From positions 1,488,001 to 1,552,000 of the forward strand of contig NZ_SMGP01000001.1 of assembly GCF_004339745.1 (NCBI RefSeq): DNA of 64,000 nt, given 5' to 3'. The notes under the pieces were generated by a model, which was not told the DNA's origin, ran no database searches, and saw only the letters and a list, made by a program, of their open reading frames with translations. Position numbers and translations under genes: made by a program. Within the stretch, counting starts at the first letter, position 1. Each line of letters opens with the position of its first letter. Below are positions 1 through 9,040 of the stretch, piece after piece. This DNA is from Paraburkholderia sp. BL9I2N2 (GTDB lineage: Bacteria; Pseudomonadota; Gammaproteobacteria; Burkholderiales; Burkholderiaceae).

Positions 1-1
1 G

Positions 2-1297
2 GCGGGCACGTTCGTATCGCCGTCGCTGCCGGCATCGGTGATGCGCTCGTCGCGTGCGCAAGGTGTTCAGGATGCGCGCGGTAGTCAAAGCACTGAAGGT
101 GCCGCCACGCCGCGGACGCCAACTGAATCGCGCGATGGTCAAGCGGCGGCGCGCCAGCTGGCCGTCACCGTCACCATGAGCGGCGAGCCAAGGCCGTTGC
201 AACCCGGGCTGCCCGCGCTCGACGCGTTTCCAACCAAGGTCTGGAACCGGCTCGTTGCGCAGCGCGCGCGCAGCGGCGCACGCGCGATGCTCGCGTATCC
301 GGACCCGGCCGGCTACCGGCCGCTGCGCGAACATATCGCCACCTATCTCGGGCTGTCGCGCGGCGTGACCTGCCTGCCGGAACAGGTGTTCGTGACCGGC
401 GGCTACCGTGCGACGCTCGAACTCGTGTTGCGCAGTCTCGCCCGCCCGAACGATCGCGTGTGGTTCGAGGATCCCGGCTATCTGCTGGCGCGCGGTTTTC
501 TCGCCGAGACCGGCGTGCAACTCGTGCCGGTGCCGGTGGATAGCGAAGGGATCGACGTCGAGCGCGGCACACTGCTGGATGCGCAGGCGCGCTTCGCCAT
601 GGTCACGCCGTCGCATCAAAGCCCGCTTGGGCACACGCTGTCGCTCGCGAGACGCATGGCGCTGCTGGACTGGGCAGGAAAGGCGTCCCGCTGGATCATC
701 GAGGACGACTACGACAGCGAGTTCCGCTATCTGGGCCGGCCCTTGCCGGCTTTAAAGAGCCTCGACCGGCGCGATCGCGTGATCTATTGCGGCACGTTCA
801 GCAAGGTGATGTTTCCCGGTTTGCGGCTCGCATATGTGGTGGTGCCGGAGCGGGCCGTCGAGCGCGTCGGGCGGGTGGCGCGCAGCATGAACGCCGGATC
901 GCCGACGCTATTGCAGGCCGCCGTGGCGGATTTCATTGGGCAGGGGCATTTTGCGCGGCATCTGAAGCGCATGCGCGCGTTGTACGCCGAGCGGCGCGTG
1001 CTGATCGTGCGCGCGCTGGAGCAGGCGTTTGGCGAACGGCTGATTGTCGATTTGCCGCCAGGTGGAATTCAGTTCGCAGTGCAGTTCGCCGAAGGCCCCA
1101 ATGGCCCGGTCGACGATGTCGCCGTCGCCGCGCGCGCCCGCGAGGCGGGGCTCGCGGTGCTGCCGCTTTCGATCTGGTACGCGAATGGCCGCGCGCGGCG
1201 CACGCTGCGCGGCCTCGTGATGGGCTTCGCTAACATTACCGATGCGGATGAAGCAGGCCGTCTCGCGCGAACGTTACGTGCGTGTCTGGACGGCTGA
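2..1297 (+). CDS. MocR/PdxR-type transcriptional regulator (5' end outside window)
   Basis: This is the C-terminal part of a GntR-aminotransferase fusion regulator. The frame is open to the left edge and begins with a GTFVS-type end of a GntR winged helix, so the DNA-binding domain and start codon lie upstream. The rest is a fold-type I aminotransferase domain. It shows the MocR signature EDDYDSEFRY and the PLP lysine in FSKVMFPGLRLAY, about residue 266 of the visible part. Family members sense PLP, amino acids or related amines and usually control a neighbouring gene; the target is not visible here. It is convergent with the azoreductase-like gene. The family call is firm; the effector is unknown. 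Confidence 0.9.
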   Translation, partial: AGTFVSPSLPASVMRSSRAQGVQDARGSQSTEGAATPRTPTESRDGQAAARQLAVTVTMSGEPRPLQPGLPALDAFPTKVWNRLVAQRARSGARAMLAYPDPAGYRPLREHIATYLGLSRGVTCLPEQVFVTGGYRATLELVLRSLARPNDRVWFEDPGYLLARGFLAETGVQLVPVPVDSEGIDVERGTLLDAQARFAMVTPSHQSPLGHTLSLARRMALLDWAGKASRWIIEDDYDSEFRYLGRPLPALKSLDRRDRVIYCGTFSKVMFPGLRLAYVVVPERAVERVGRVARSMNAGSPTLLQAAVADFIGQGHFARHLKRMRALYAERRVLIVRALEQAFGERLIVDLPPGGIQFAVQFAEGPNGPVDDVAVAARAREAGLAVLPLSIWYANGRARRTLRGLVMGFANITDADEAGRLARTLRACLDG

Positions 1298-1395
1298 CGC
1301 GCGGGGTATGTCTCCAGATCGCGAATTGGCGCGGCGTGGCACGCCTTCGCACGATGCGACAAGAGCGCTCTCGGAACGCATTCCGTCCGCGTGCT

Positions 1396-2070
1396 CTATG
1401 CGCTCCGCGCAGCGGGACCCGCCGTCGCCGTCGCTTTGCCGGCCGCCAGCGCGGCGAGCGAGGCGAACACTGCATCTCCGGTAAGTTGGGCGCGCGCCGC
1501 ATCGAGCGCTTCGGCCACCATCGTTTCGCCCATTACGAGCCCCTGCAGGAGAAGAAACTGCACGCTTTGTATGCCGATCGAGCCGAGCGCGTAGCGCAGA
1601 TACGGTGTCAGGAAATCCGGCTGCCGCGCGCGTTCGCCGCTATGCACGCCGCCCGAACCGACGATCACGATGCTCGGCCGGTCGCGCATCAGTCCGACCT
1701 TGCCTTCCGGCGTAGAGGCGAACGTGCGATGAATGCGCAGCGTGTAGTCGATCCACAGCTTGAGCGCTGCCGGCACCGTGAAGTTGTGCATCGGCGTGTT
1801 GATAATGAGCGCATCCGTCGTTTCGATTTCACCGATCAGTTGCTCCGAGACGTCGAATTGCGCGTTATCCGGCGTACGCGACGTGACAGCGCGGGCATAG
1901 TCGCGGGCGACCGGCGGCAGCGGTGCGGCTGCCAGGTCGCGTTCGATCACCTGGATGGCCGATGCAGCGGGTGCGGCGTGCCGGCGCAGCATGCCGACGA
2001 TCTCGTCGGCGAAACGGTAGCCGTGACTCGCCTCGCCATGCGGGCTGGCATTGAGCAGCAAAATTCTCAT
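1396..2070 (-). CDS. FMN-dependent NADH-azoreductase-like flavoprotein
   Basis: A 224-residue flavodoxin-like protein of the AzoR/NAD(P)H dehydrogenase (quinone) family. The N-terminus MRILLLNASPHGEASHGY matches the family's phosphate-binding loop for FMN, and a NTPMHNFTVPAALKLWIDYT block matches the conserved flavin and dimer region. It probably reduces quinones or azo/nitro compounds with NADH in the cytoplasm. It overlaps the upstream GNAT gene by 4 bases (ATGA), so the two are probably cotranscribed and translationally coupled. The C-terminus is Ala-rich and not informative. The physiological substrate cannot be read from the sequence. Confidence 0.85.
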   Translation of the reverse strand: MRILLLNASPHGEASHGYRFADEIVGMLRRHAAPAASAIQVIERDLAAAPLPPVARDYARAVTSRTPDNAQFDVSEQLIGEIETTDALIINTPMHNFTVPAALKLWIDYTLRIHRTFASTPEGKVGLMRDRPSIVIVGSGGVHSGERARQPDFLTPYLRYALGSIGIQSVQFLLLQGLVMGETMVAEALDAARAQLTGDAVFASLAALAAGKATATAGPAARSA

Positions 2071-2546
2071 GACGTTAGCCCGGCAGGATGGGAAAGAGGG
2101 GCGAGCGGTTCGACGAAGTGCATGCCGCGAGCGAGCAGTCCATTGCGGAAATAGAAGCGTTGCGCAAGCGGCATGTGCAGGCCCGTGTCGAGCACGAATT
2201 GCGCGCAGCCGGCTTCGCGCGCAATCTGCCGTACCGCGTCGAGCAGTTGCGCGCCGACGCCGCCACGCTGCAGGCTGCCATCGACAACCAGATCGTCGAC
2301 ATAGACGAAGCGGCCATACAACAGATTAGTCAGCGTGCGATAACCGGCGAGGCCGACGACGCTGCCCGCGTCGGACGCAGCGAGCAGGCGATAGCCTTCG
2401 GCATTCTGTCTGGCCACCTGCGCGGCGAACGAGGGCGCGTCCGTCAGGTGCGGGCGCAACTGGCGCATGACGTCGAATGCGGGCAGCAGCGCATCGGGCG
2501 TATCGAGGTGAACGAAGCGAAGCGAGGCGGGCATGTGTGTCTCCAC
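2067..2546 (-). CDS. GNAT family N-acetyltransferase
   Basis: A 159-residue single-domain GNAT protein. The acetyl-CoA pyrophosphate-binding motif is visible as LQRGGVGAQLLDAVRQIARE (about residues 92-111), after the strand FVYVDDLVVD and before an FVLDTG strand, the usual GNAT order. It is the first gene of a two-gene minus-strand unit with the azoreductase-like gene (ATGA overlap). A downstream in-frame start (MPASLRF, 4 codons in) is also possible. The acceptor substrate is unknown. Confidence 0.85.
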   Translation of the reverse strand: METHMPASLRFVHLDTPDALLPAFDVMRQLRPHLTDAPSFAAQVARQNAEGYRLLAASDAGSVVGLAGYRTLTNLLYGRFVYVDDLVVDGSLQRGGVGAQLLDAVRQIAREAGCAQFVLDTGLHMPLAQRFYFRNGLLARGMHFVEPLAPLSHPAGLTS

Positions 2547-2829
2547 AGGGAACGATGCTCACGATACCCCGCTTACGGCTCGGTCAACAGAGCCAAGAAT
2601 CCACAATTCGACCGAGCCATCCGGCGCATGCGGTGTGCCGCCAGATAGCCGGACGGCGTCCATATCTGCGGCACAGCACACACACATGGCGGAAGTTTAG
2701 TCATCCGGCGCACATTGTGCTGCGCATCGTCTCTGTAGAACTCAGGACTGGGTGACGGCGCAATACGGGTACCGGCTCGGTGCGCGTCCCCGAAAAAACC
2801 AAATCGAAAAAACAAACGGGGAGTAACAC

Positions 2830-3252
2830 ATGTTGACAACATGGGGACACGGCATCTCACTCGCGATCATGCTCGCGGCAAGTGTTGCCGCGCACGCCGA
2901 TGTGGACTGCGACGGCGGACGCGGCGGATACCGCTTTCAAACATCGGATGGCTGGTTTCAAAGCGACAAGCTGAAGCATTTCGCGGTCTCGGCGCCTTTC
3001 GGTGCGCTCGGCGCTTATCTGACACGCGACACCGAGCATCCCGTCATTTACGGCACACTTATCGGCACGGTACCTGGCTTGATCAAGGAAGGCATCGACG
3101 GCACCTGCCGTAGCAGCGGCTTTTCCTACAAGGATCTGGTTGCGGACCTGGCGGGCGCGTTGTCGGGGGCATTGCTGACCAATTGGGCCATCACCCTCAG
3201 TCGCGATGCGCGCGGCCACACCGTCGCGATCTCCTATACCAATCGCTTCTGA
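2830..3252 (+). CDS. small exported protein, YfiM/DUF2279-like
   Basis: A 140-residue protein with an N-terminal signal peptide (hydrophobic residues about 8-21, cleavage likely near AHA-DV). The mature part contains DKLKHFAVSAPFGALGAY, which resembles the DKxxHF motif of the YfiM/DUF2279 family, followed by a second hydrophobic stretch and an LVADLAGALSGALL segment. It is probably periplasmic or membrane-associated. A gggagtaac sequence just before the ATG serves as ribosome binding site. It stands alone, convergent with the solute-binding-protein gene. The function is not known, and family membership rests on the short motif. Confidence 0.65.
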   Translation: MLTTWGHGISLAIMLAASVAAHADVDCDGGRGGYRFQTSDGWFQSDKLKHFAVSAPFGALGAYLTRDTEHPVIYGTLIGTVPGLIKEGIDGTCRSSGFSYKDLVADLAGALSGALLTNWAITLSRDARGHTVAISYTNRF

Positions 3253-3274
3253 GTGACGAGGCGCGATCACTTCC

Positions 3275-3307
3275 CTCCGTGACGCCTCCCTTTTACGGAG
3301 GCAGGTT
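3275..3307. terminator. possible terminator hairpin between convergent genes
   Basis: CCTCCGT and ACGGAGG arms enclose a second GCCTCC/GGAGGC pairing between two convergent genes. There is no clear T tract, so this is a weak candidate. Confidence 0.3.
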
Positions 3308-3381
3308 CGTCGAACGTGCGAGCATTGTCTTTGGCGCCGCTGGCATTCGCGAGGCCAGTTACAGCGCCCGCGAACGCTCGA

Positions 3382-4962
3382 TCACGCGGCGTCGAGCCAG
3401 GCAAATTCCGCAAAGCGGTAGCCCATCAAGCGTCCCGAAGGCGAACCGGCGAGCCCTTTGACATGGCTGCTATGCGCGTCGATGAAGTTGATGAACGCAG
3501 GAATGATGATGCTGCCTTTCTCGTAGACGATGGTCTGCATATCGCCGTACATCTGCTTGCGCCTGGTTTCGTCCTTCTCCTGGCGCGCCTGCACCAGAAG
3601 CTCGTCGAACTGCGCATTCTTCCAGCCCGACTCGTTCCACACGGAATCCGACTTGAAGAATTGCGTGTAGAGCAGATCGAGCGTCGGCCGCGGCAGGATC
3701 GAGCCGTAGGTCATTGGATGCTTCATCCAGTGCGTCGACCAGTAGCCGTCAGCGGGCACGCGGCGCACGTCGAGTTTGAGGTCGGTCTGCATCGCGGCTT
3801 GCTGCAACATCTGCGCGGAATCGAGTGCGGATTCGATCGAAGGCGGCGCCACCATTTCCGCCGCCGTGCCGGACAGATTGGCTTTCTTGATGAGCGACTT
3901 CGCGCGGTCGGGGTCGTAAGTGCGCTGCGGCAGTCCCGCGAGATAGTACGGGTGCCAAGCGGGAACCGGATGATCGTTGCCGATGGTCGCATAGCCGCGC
4001 AGCAGTGTTTTCTGAATGCGCTCGCGATCATGCAGGGACTTGATCGCCTGGACGAACTCGGGGTTGCGGGTGGGCGTCGCGTCCTGACGCAGGATGAGAT
4101 CGGTGTAGAGACCCGACTGGCTTTCGAGCACGCCGAAGCCGCCGGCGCGCTTGAGGCGCTCGACGTCCCGCGCGGGCACCGGCGAGACGAGCTGAATATC
4201 GCCGGCGAGCAGTGCGTTCAGGCGCGCGGCATCGTCGACGATGCCGACGAGCTGCACTTCGTCGAGATACGGCAGTCCCGGCTTCCAGAAGTTCGGATTG
4301 CGCGTGCCGACGCATCGGCCGCCCGGCATGAATTCCTTGCAGACGAACGGACCCGTGCCGTTGCCCTTGGAGAAATCCTTCGTGCCGGCGGCGACGATGA
4401 CAAAATGCGGCACGGCGAGCAGCGCGGGCAGATCGACGTTGGGCGCGTTCAGCACGATCTCCACTTGCAGCGGCCCTGTCGCCTTGACAGAGTCGATGGC
4501 ATCGGCAATCGATTTGGCTTTCGACGCCGTCATCGGGTCCTTGTGGCGCGAGAGCGAGAACACGATATCGTCCGCCGTGAGCGGCTTGCCGTCGTGAAAA
4601 TGCACGTTCGGCTTGAGCTTGACGGTCCACCGCTTGTGATCGCTGGTGTCGAACGACTCGGCGAGTGCGTTCTGCACCTTGAAGTTGCTGTCGAACTCGG
4701 TCAGGCCGCTGTAGAAGATGAACATGCGCGAGTAGTCGGCGGTATGCGAGGCCTTCGCGGGATCGAGCGAATCGGACTGCGACTGGTTGGCCGTCGCGAC
4801 GCGCAGGATGCCGCCTTGACGCGGCTTCGCAACGGCAGCGGCGGCCGCAGTCGCGGTCGTGGCCGCGCCGGCCCATGCGGACCAGCCTGCGGTTGCGGCG
4901 GCGCCGGCCGCGAGAAGCGTTTTCACGGCACGCCTGCGTTCGAGGTCGGGAGGCATGGTCAT
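3382..4962 (-). CDS. ABC transporter substrate-binding protein, family 5 (DppA/OppA type), Tat-exported
   Basis: A 526-residue periplasmic binding protein of the SBP_bac_5 family. The N-terminus has a twin-arginine signal (RRRAVKTLLAAGA, residues 9-21) followed by an Ala-rich hydrophobic region, so it is probably exported folded. The mature protein shows the family hallmarks SDSLDPAKASHTADYSRMFI and WTVKLKPNVHFHDGKPLTADD. It starts 42 bases after the flavin oxidoreductase gene and probably shares its transcript. No permease or ATPase genes lie beside it. The ligand may be a peptide, an opine or an N-methylated compound related to the oxidoreductase, but this is inference. Confidence 0.9.
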   Translation of the reverse strand: MTMPPDLERRRAVKTLLAAGAAATAGWSAWAGAATTATAAAAAVAKPRQGGILRVATANQSQSDSLDPAKASHTADYSRMFIFYSGLTEFDSNFKVQNALAESFDTSDHKRWTVKLKPNVHFHDGKPLTADDIVFSLSRHKDPMTASKAKSIADAIDSVKATGPLQVEIVLNAPNVDLPALLAVPHFVIVAAGTKDFSKGNGTGPFVCKEFMPGGRCVGTRNPNFWKPGLPYLDEVQLVGIVDDAARLNALLAGDIQLVSPVPARDVERLKRAGGFGVLESQSGLYTDLILRQDATPTRNPEFVQAIKSLHDRERIQKTLLRGYATIGNDHPVPAWHPYYLAGLPQRTYDPDRAKSLIKKANLSGTAAEMVAPPSIESALDSAQMLQQAAMQTDLKLDVRRVPADGYWSTHWMKHPMTYGSILPRPTLDLLYTQFFKSDSVWNESGWKNAQFDELLVQARQEKDETRRKQMYGDMQTIVYEKGSIIIPAFINFIDAHSSHVKGLAGSPSGRLMGYRFAEFAWLDAA

Positions 4963-5004
4963 GGTCTGTCCTTTGAGTTCTGATCGAGCGGGAAGGGTGT
5001 TCGC

Positions 5005-7074
5005 CTACATCGCGACGCAGAGGCGATACGCGTCATAGATCGCTGTATGGATGTCGCGCGACGCCACCGCGTCGCCGATCCGGTAAAGATGGAACTGCGC
5101 GTCGCCGTTTGCCGCCTGCAAGACCGGCTGCGCGTTTCCGCGTGCGAATGCGGCGAGGTCAATTTGGCCGTCGTTGACCGAGTGCACGCGGGCGGCTTCG
5201 AAGAGATCGTCCACGGCGAGGGTCCCGCGTTCGACGACCACATGCTCCGCTTCCAGCTCCACGAGTTCGTCGGTCAACTGATGCCTGAAGATCGCGCGCA
5301 GCATGCCCGCGTTGTCCTGCCGCACTTCGCGCCGCACTTCGACGAGTTCGAGATGGGCGCGCACCGGCACCTGCCACTTTTCGAGGTTGCGCATCCACAC
5401 GAGGTCGTCGCCCTTGCCGCCGGTTTCCTGCGCGGGCAACGCGTCGAGCAGGGCGAGGCGCACGTCGAGTCCCGCCGACACGAAGCGCTCGGCGCATAGA
5501 TAGGCGTTATGACGGCCGGTGCCGTCGTAGACGAGCACGCGGCCGGCTCGCGGCGGTGTATCCGACAACGCATCGACCACCGAGCGGCACGATTCGCCGC
5601 CCGGCAGCGCGTCGAGATCGGGCGTGCCGCCGGTCGCCACGATCACCACGTCCGGGCGCTCCTGGAGTACGTCGCCGAGTTCGGCGTACTGGTTGTAGCG
5701 GATGTCGACCCGCAGCCGCTCCAGTTCGGCGAGACGCCAGTCGACGATGCCGATCAGATCCTTGCGCCAGCTTCCCGATGCCGCGAGCAGCACTTGTCCG
5801 CCTGCGCGGTCGGCCGCTTCGAGCAGCGTGACCCGATGGCCCCGGCTCGCGCACACACGCGCCGCTTCGAGTCCGGCCGGCCCCGCGCCGACGATCAGCA
5901 CATGGCGAGGCGCCGCGGCCGGCGCAATGTCGTGCGGCAGGAAGGTTTCGCGCGCGGTCGCCGGGTTGTGGATACAGGTCGCCTTCGTATTGCGGCAATG
6001 CGAGCCCCCGACGCAAGGGCGCGCGGCCTCCTCGCGGCCCGTCTCGATGAGCCGCACGAGATGCGGCTCCGCGATGTGCGCGCGCGTCATGCCCACCATG
6101 TCGATGAGGCCCTCGCCGATCGCATAGCGCGCGGTGGCGAGATCGGCGATCTTGGCGGCGTGAAAGACCGGCAGCCGCACCGCGCGCCGGAACGCGGCGG
6201 CCTTGGAGAGCCACGGCGCGGACGGCATGAACATGCCGGGCATGCTGTTGACGACCAGCGACATCTTCGTGTCCATGCGTCCGTAGACCACGTTGAAGAA
6301 GTCGAAAAGCTCGCTCTGCTGCAGGATGCGGGCCATTTCCAGACTTTCTTCGAAGCTGCAGCCGTCTTCGAGCGCGAAGCGCAAGCCGACTGGATAGGCA
6401 TCGCCGACTTCCTTGCGGATCGCCTCGTGAACCTCGATCGCAAAGCGGCACCGGTTCGCGGCCGAGCCGCCATAGCGGTCGCTGCGCAAGTTGACGGCCG
6501 GGTTGAGGAACTGCCCGATCAGATGGCCGCCCGCATGCGTCTCCAGGCCGTCGAGGCCGCCTTCCAGGCAGCGGCGCGCCGCGCGTCCGAAGTCGGCCAC
6601 GATGCGCTTGATGTCGTGCTCGCTCATCGCTTGCGGGATCGCGCGATGCAGCGTTTCGCGGCGCGGCGACGGCGCGAGCATCGGCAGCCACGGTTCGGCG
6701 TACGGATCGCCGCGCCGGCCGAGATGGGTGATCTGACACATCAGGGCGGCGCCGTGGGCGTGCACGCGTTCGGAGAAGTGCCGCAGATGCGGGACGACTT
6801 CGTCGACGCCCATGTTGATCTGTTGGAACGTGTTGGGACTGTCGATGCTCACGTTCGACGAGCCGCCGAACATGGTGAGCCCGATGCCTCCCCTGGCCTT
6901 TTCCTCGTGATAGCGTTGATAGACTTCTTGCGGAAATTCGTTTTGAATGAGACGGCTCGCGTGGCTCGTGCTCATCACGCGGTTCTTCAGCACCAGGTGC
7001 TTGAGCGTCAGCGGTTGCAGCAAGGGATCAGACGAAGCGGCTGGCCGCGCTTCGTCCGCGTTGTGCTCTGTCAT
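5005..7074 (-). CDS. NADH:flavin oxidoreductase, OYE barrel plus FAD/NAD domain (2,4-dienoyl-CoA reductase/trimethylamine dehydrogenase family)
   Basis: A 689-residue two-part flavoenzyme. Residues about 1-340 form an old-yellow-enzyme TIM barrel (LKNRVMSTSHAS near the start, THAGGHLIGQFLNP in the middle). Residues from about 390 form an FAD/NAD(P) domain with VLIVGAGPAGLEAAR. The linker carries CVGGSHCRNTKATCIHNP at about residue 353, where the family binds a 4Fe-4S cluster. One of the usual four cysteines is Gly here. Relatives include trimethylamine and dimethylamine dehydrogenases and N-methylproline demethylases. It is divergent from a LysR gene and just upstream of a solute-binding-protein gene. 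An N-demethylase or dienoyl reductase role is plausible; the substrate is unknown. Confidence 0.88.
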   Translation of the reverse strand: MTEHNADEARPAASSDPLLQPLTLKHLVLKNRVMSTSHASRLIQNEFPQEVYQRYHEEKARGGIGLTMFGGSSNVSIDSPNTFQQINMGVDEVVPHLRHFSERVHAHGAALMCQITHLGRRGDPYAEPWLPMLAPSPRRETLHRAIPQAMSEHDIKRIVADFGRAARRCLEGGLDGLETHAGGHLIGQFLNPAVNLRSDRYGGSAANRCRFAIEVHEAIRKEVGDAYPVGLRFALEDGCSFEESLEMARILQQSELFDFFNVVYGRMDTKMSLVVNSMPGMFMPSAPWLSKAAAFRRAVRLPVFHAAKIADLATARYAIGEGLIDMVGMTRAHIAEPHLVRLIETGREEAARPCVGGSHCRNTKATCIHNPATARETFLPHDIAPAAAPRHVLIVGAGPAGLEAARVCASRGHRVTLLEAADRAGGQVLLAASGSWRKDLIGIVDWRLAELERLRVDIRYNQYAELGDVLQERPDVVIVATGGTPDLDALPGGESCRSVVDALSDTPPRAGRVLVYDGTGRHNAYLCAERFVSAGLDVRLALLDALPAQETGGKGDDLVWMRNLEKWQVPVRAHLELVEVRREVRQDNAGMLRAIFRHQLTDELVELEAEHVVVERGTLAVDDLFEAARVHSVNDGQIDLAAFARGNAQPVLQAANGDAQFHLYRIGDAVASRDIHTAIYDAYRLCVAM

Positions 7075-7171
7075 GTCGGGACTCTTTCGATGGGTCTGCC
7101 GACAAAGTAGAGTTGCCCTGAAAGCGCGTCAATTTACATGTTCGTCAACGTGGATAACATGGTGTTAGCAG
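7075..7171. promoter_or_regulatory. divergent promoter region, oxidoreductase / LysR
   Basis: A 97-base gap between divergent starts. It includes the AT-richer stretch AATTTACATGTTCGTCAACG, a likely place for LysR binding and overlapping promoters. No exact operator can be assigned. Confidence 0.45.
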
Positions 7172-8119
7172 ATGGGACTTAGACTTCCTTCGCTTCAGGC
7201 GTTGCTCGTTTTCGAGGCCGCCGCGCGTCACATGAGCCTCACGCGTGCGGCGCTCGAACTGAACGTGACGCCGGTCGCGGTGAGCCGCATGGTGGCGCGT
7301 CTCGAAGACGCGCTCGGCTTCCAGCTGTTCTCGCGCACAAAAACCGGACTGGCCCTCACCGACGAGGGCGCGAAACTGCACGTCGCGGTGGCCTTGGGTT
7401 TCGGCCAGGTGAGCGACACGATCACCGAACTGAAGAGCCGCAAGGAAGAGAGCGAGACGGTCACGCTCTCCATCTCCAGCGGGTTCGCGTCGCAGTGGCT
7501 GCTGCCGCGCCTCGAGCGCTTTCAGCATGCGTTTCCTTCGGTGAACCTGCGCTTGCAGGTGATGGCAAGCCGCCTGTACGGTCCGCTCGATGGCGCCGAT
7601 CTCGGCATTCGTTTGCATAAGCCCGGTTCCGAGCACGATGCGCTCTGTTTCTGTCCGGAGCTGATCATCGCCGTGTGCAGCCCGGGCTATCTCGCGGAGC
7701 ACGGCCCCCTCGACGCGCCGCGTCAGGCGGGCGGCCACACGCTGATTCACCTCGAGCCGACGACGCATACGTGGGCCGACTATTTCGAGCTGACGCGGGT
7801 GATGAACCATGCATCGGCGAAACACGCCAGCTACTCCGATCCGGGCCTCGCGCTGCAGGGCGCCATGCTCGGGCACGGGGCGCTGCTCGGCTGGCTTCTC
7901 GCGGTCGCCGCGCCGCTCAATACAGGGGCGGTCGTCCCCGCGTCGGACCGGTTGGTGGAGACGGGTTGCAATTACGTGCTGGAATGCCGTACGCGCGAGC
8001 CATCGGGATCGGTGCGCAAGGTGTCCCAATGGCTGATCGACGAGATGCGCGCAGAGCTGGCGAAGGTCGCGCCGATACTGGCGTCTCTGGAACGGATAAG
8101 GAGTGGCGCATTGAATTGA
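7172..8119 (+). CDS. LysR-family transcriptional regulator (GcvA-like)
   Basis: A 315-residue LysR regulator. The N-terminal helix-turn-helix is visible in SLTRAALELNVTPVAVSRMV, with LFSRTKTGLALTDEG after it, as in GcvA-type members. The rest is the periplasmic-binding-like effector domain. The start ATG is 98 bases from the divergent flavin oxidoreductase gene, so it very likely controls that gene and the solute-binding protein behind it. The inducer is unknown. Confidence 0.92.
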   Translation: MGLRLPSLQALLVFEAAARHMSLTRAALELNVTPVAVSRMVARLEDALGFQLFSRTKTGLALTDEGAKLHVAVALGFGQVSDTITELKSRKEESETVTLSISSGFASQWLLPRLERFQHAFPSVNLRLQVMASRLYGPLDGADLGIRLHKPGSEHDALCFCPELIIAVCSPGYLAEHGPLDAPRQAGGHTLIHLEPTTHTWADYFELTRVMNHASAKHASYSDPGLALQGAMLGHGALLGWLLAVAAPLNTGAVVPASDRLVETGCNYVLECRTREPSGSVRKVSQWLIDEMRAELAKVAPILASLERIRSGALN

Positions 8120-8236
8120 TGCTGGCAGCACGGGCCGAACGTGAGAGTCGATCAGCGCCCGTGCGGCGAATGACGGCGTTTCGTCGAACTCTCGGTAACC
8201 CGTTATCATCTTTCTCGTCCTCAAGGAGAACAAGCG

Positions 8237-8719
8237 ATGGGTCGCCCCGATTTCATCAAACACTGGACCGAACTGGAAGAACCCCATGCGCATTGCTATC
8301 GCGGCGATTCAGAGCCGATGGGCCTTGACGCGCCACTCTCCGCCGCGATGGGGATTACGCGGATCGGCATTCATCATGTGAGGCTTCTGCCGGGTCGGCG
8401 CACTTCATATCCGCACGCCGAAAGCACCGAACAGGAGTTCGTCTACGTGCTTCATGGCAGGCCCGATGTCTGGATCGACGGCGTTCTGCATGCTCTTGCC
8501 GAAGGCGACTCGGTGGCGTTTCCGGCCGGCACCGGTATCTGCCACACCTTCATCAACAATACTGAAGACGAAGTCAGGCTGATGGTGATCGGTGAGCGGC
8601 CGCGCGAAGACAACCGTATCCGGTATCCGCTCAACGAAGCGCACGAACTGACGCGCGCGGACCGCTGGACGGACTGGCCGCTCAGGCCGATCGGTGATCA
8701 CAACGGCATGCCGGACTGA
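8237..8719 (+). CDS. cupin domain-containing protein
   Basis: A 160-residue single-cupin protein. The two cupin motifs are visible as TSYPHAESTEQEFVYVLHG (motif 1, about residues 55-73) and FPAGTGICHTFIN (motif 2, about residues 95-107), with His and Glu metal-ligand candidates. No signal peptide is present, so it is cytoplasmic. An AAGGAG ribosome binding site precedes the ATG. It follows the LysR gene by 117 bases. It could be a small dioxygenase, isomerase or sugar-binding cupin; nothing in the sequence decides. Confidence 0.85.
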   Translation: MGRPDFIKHWTELEEPHAHCYRGDSEPMGLDAPLSAAMGITRIGIHHVRLLPGRRTSYPHAESTEQEFVYVLHGRPDVWIDGVLHALAEGDSVAFPAGTGICHTFINNTEDEVRLMVIGERPREDNRIRYPLNEAHELTRADRWTDWPLRPIGDHNGMPD

Positions 8720-9040
8720 CCGCGTGCGTGCTGGGCGGACGGCACGGCATTGCCTCAAGGTCGATCGATTCGAATCGCCGGGACCTGGCGCCGCGAGACA
8801 CCACCATACAGGCCGCAAGGCTGCGCCGCCGACGCGGCGCCGGGTAGGCGAGACGGCAGCCACGGCACAGGGCAATCCCGGCCCATCAGCGCGACTATGC
8901 GGAAACGATGCAGGAAAACACCAGGGTCGATCCTGACGCTCGTCAGTATACTGGCCAACTGCCGGACGCCGTCACTTCGGGAAGGTCAGAACGAGTCAGG
9001 TCAGGCGCCGTTCGTCGGACTCAACAGGAGGAAGACAAAA
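8720..9040. other. intergenic region upstream of sugar ABC operon
   Basis: No gene is seen here. The 10-bp palindrome CAGTATACTG at 8944-8953 lies about 90 bases before the first transporter gene and could be a regulator site. A strong ribosome binding site (AGGAGGAAG) lies at its right end. Confidence 0.4.

Noticed and set aside
3316..4983. Long open frame opposite the solute-binding-protein gene
   Set aside because: Arg/Glu/His-rich composition and no domain; it is the antisense shadow of a clear SBP gene.
5509..7110. Long open frame opposite the flavin oxidoreductase
   Set aside because: Composition typical of an antisense frame in GC-rich DNA; the opposite strand has a well-conserved enzyme.
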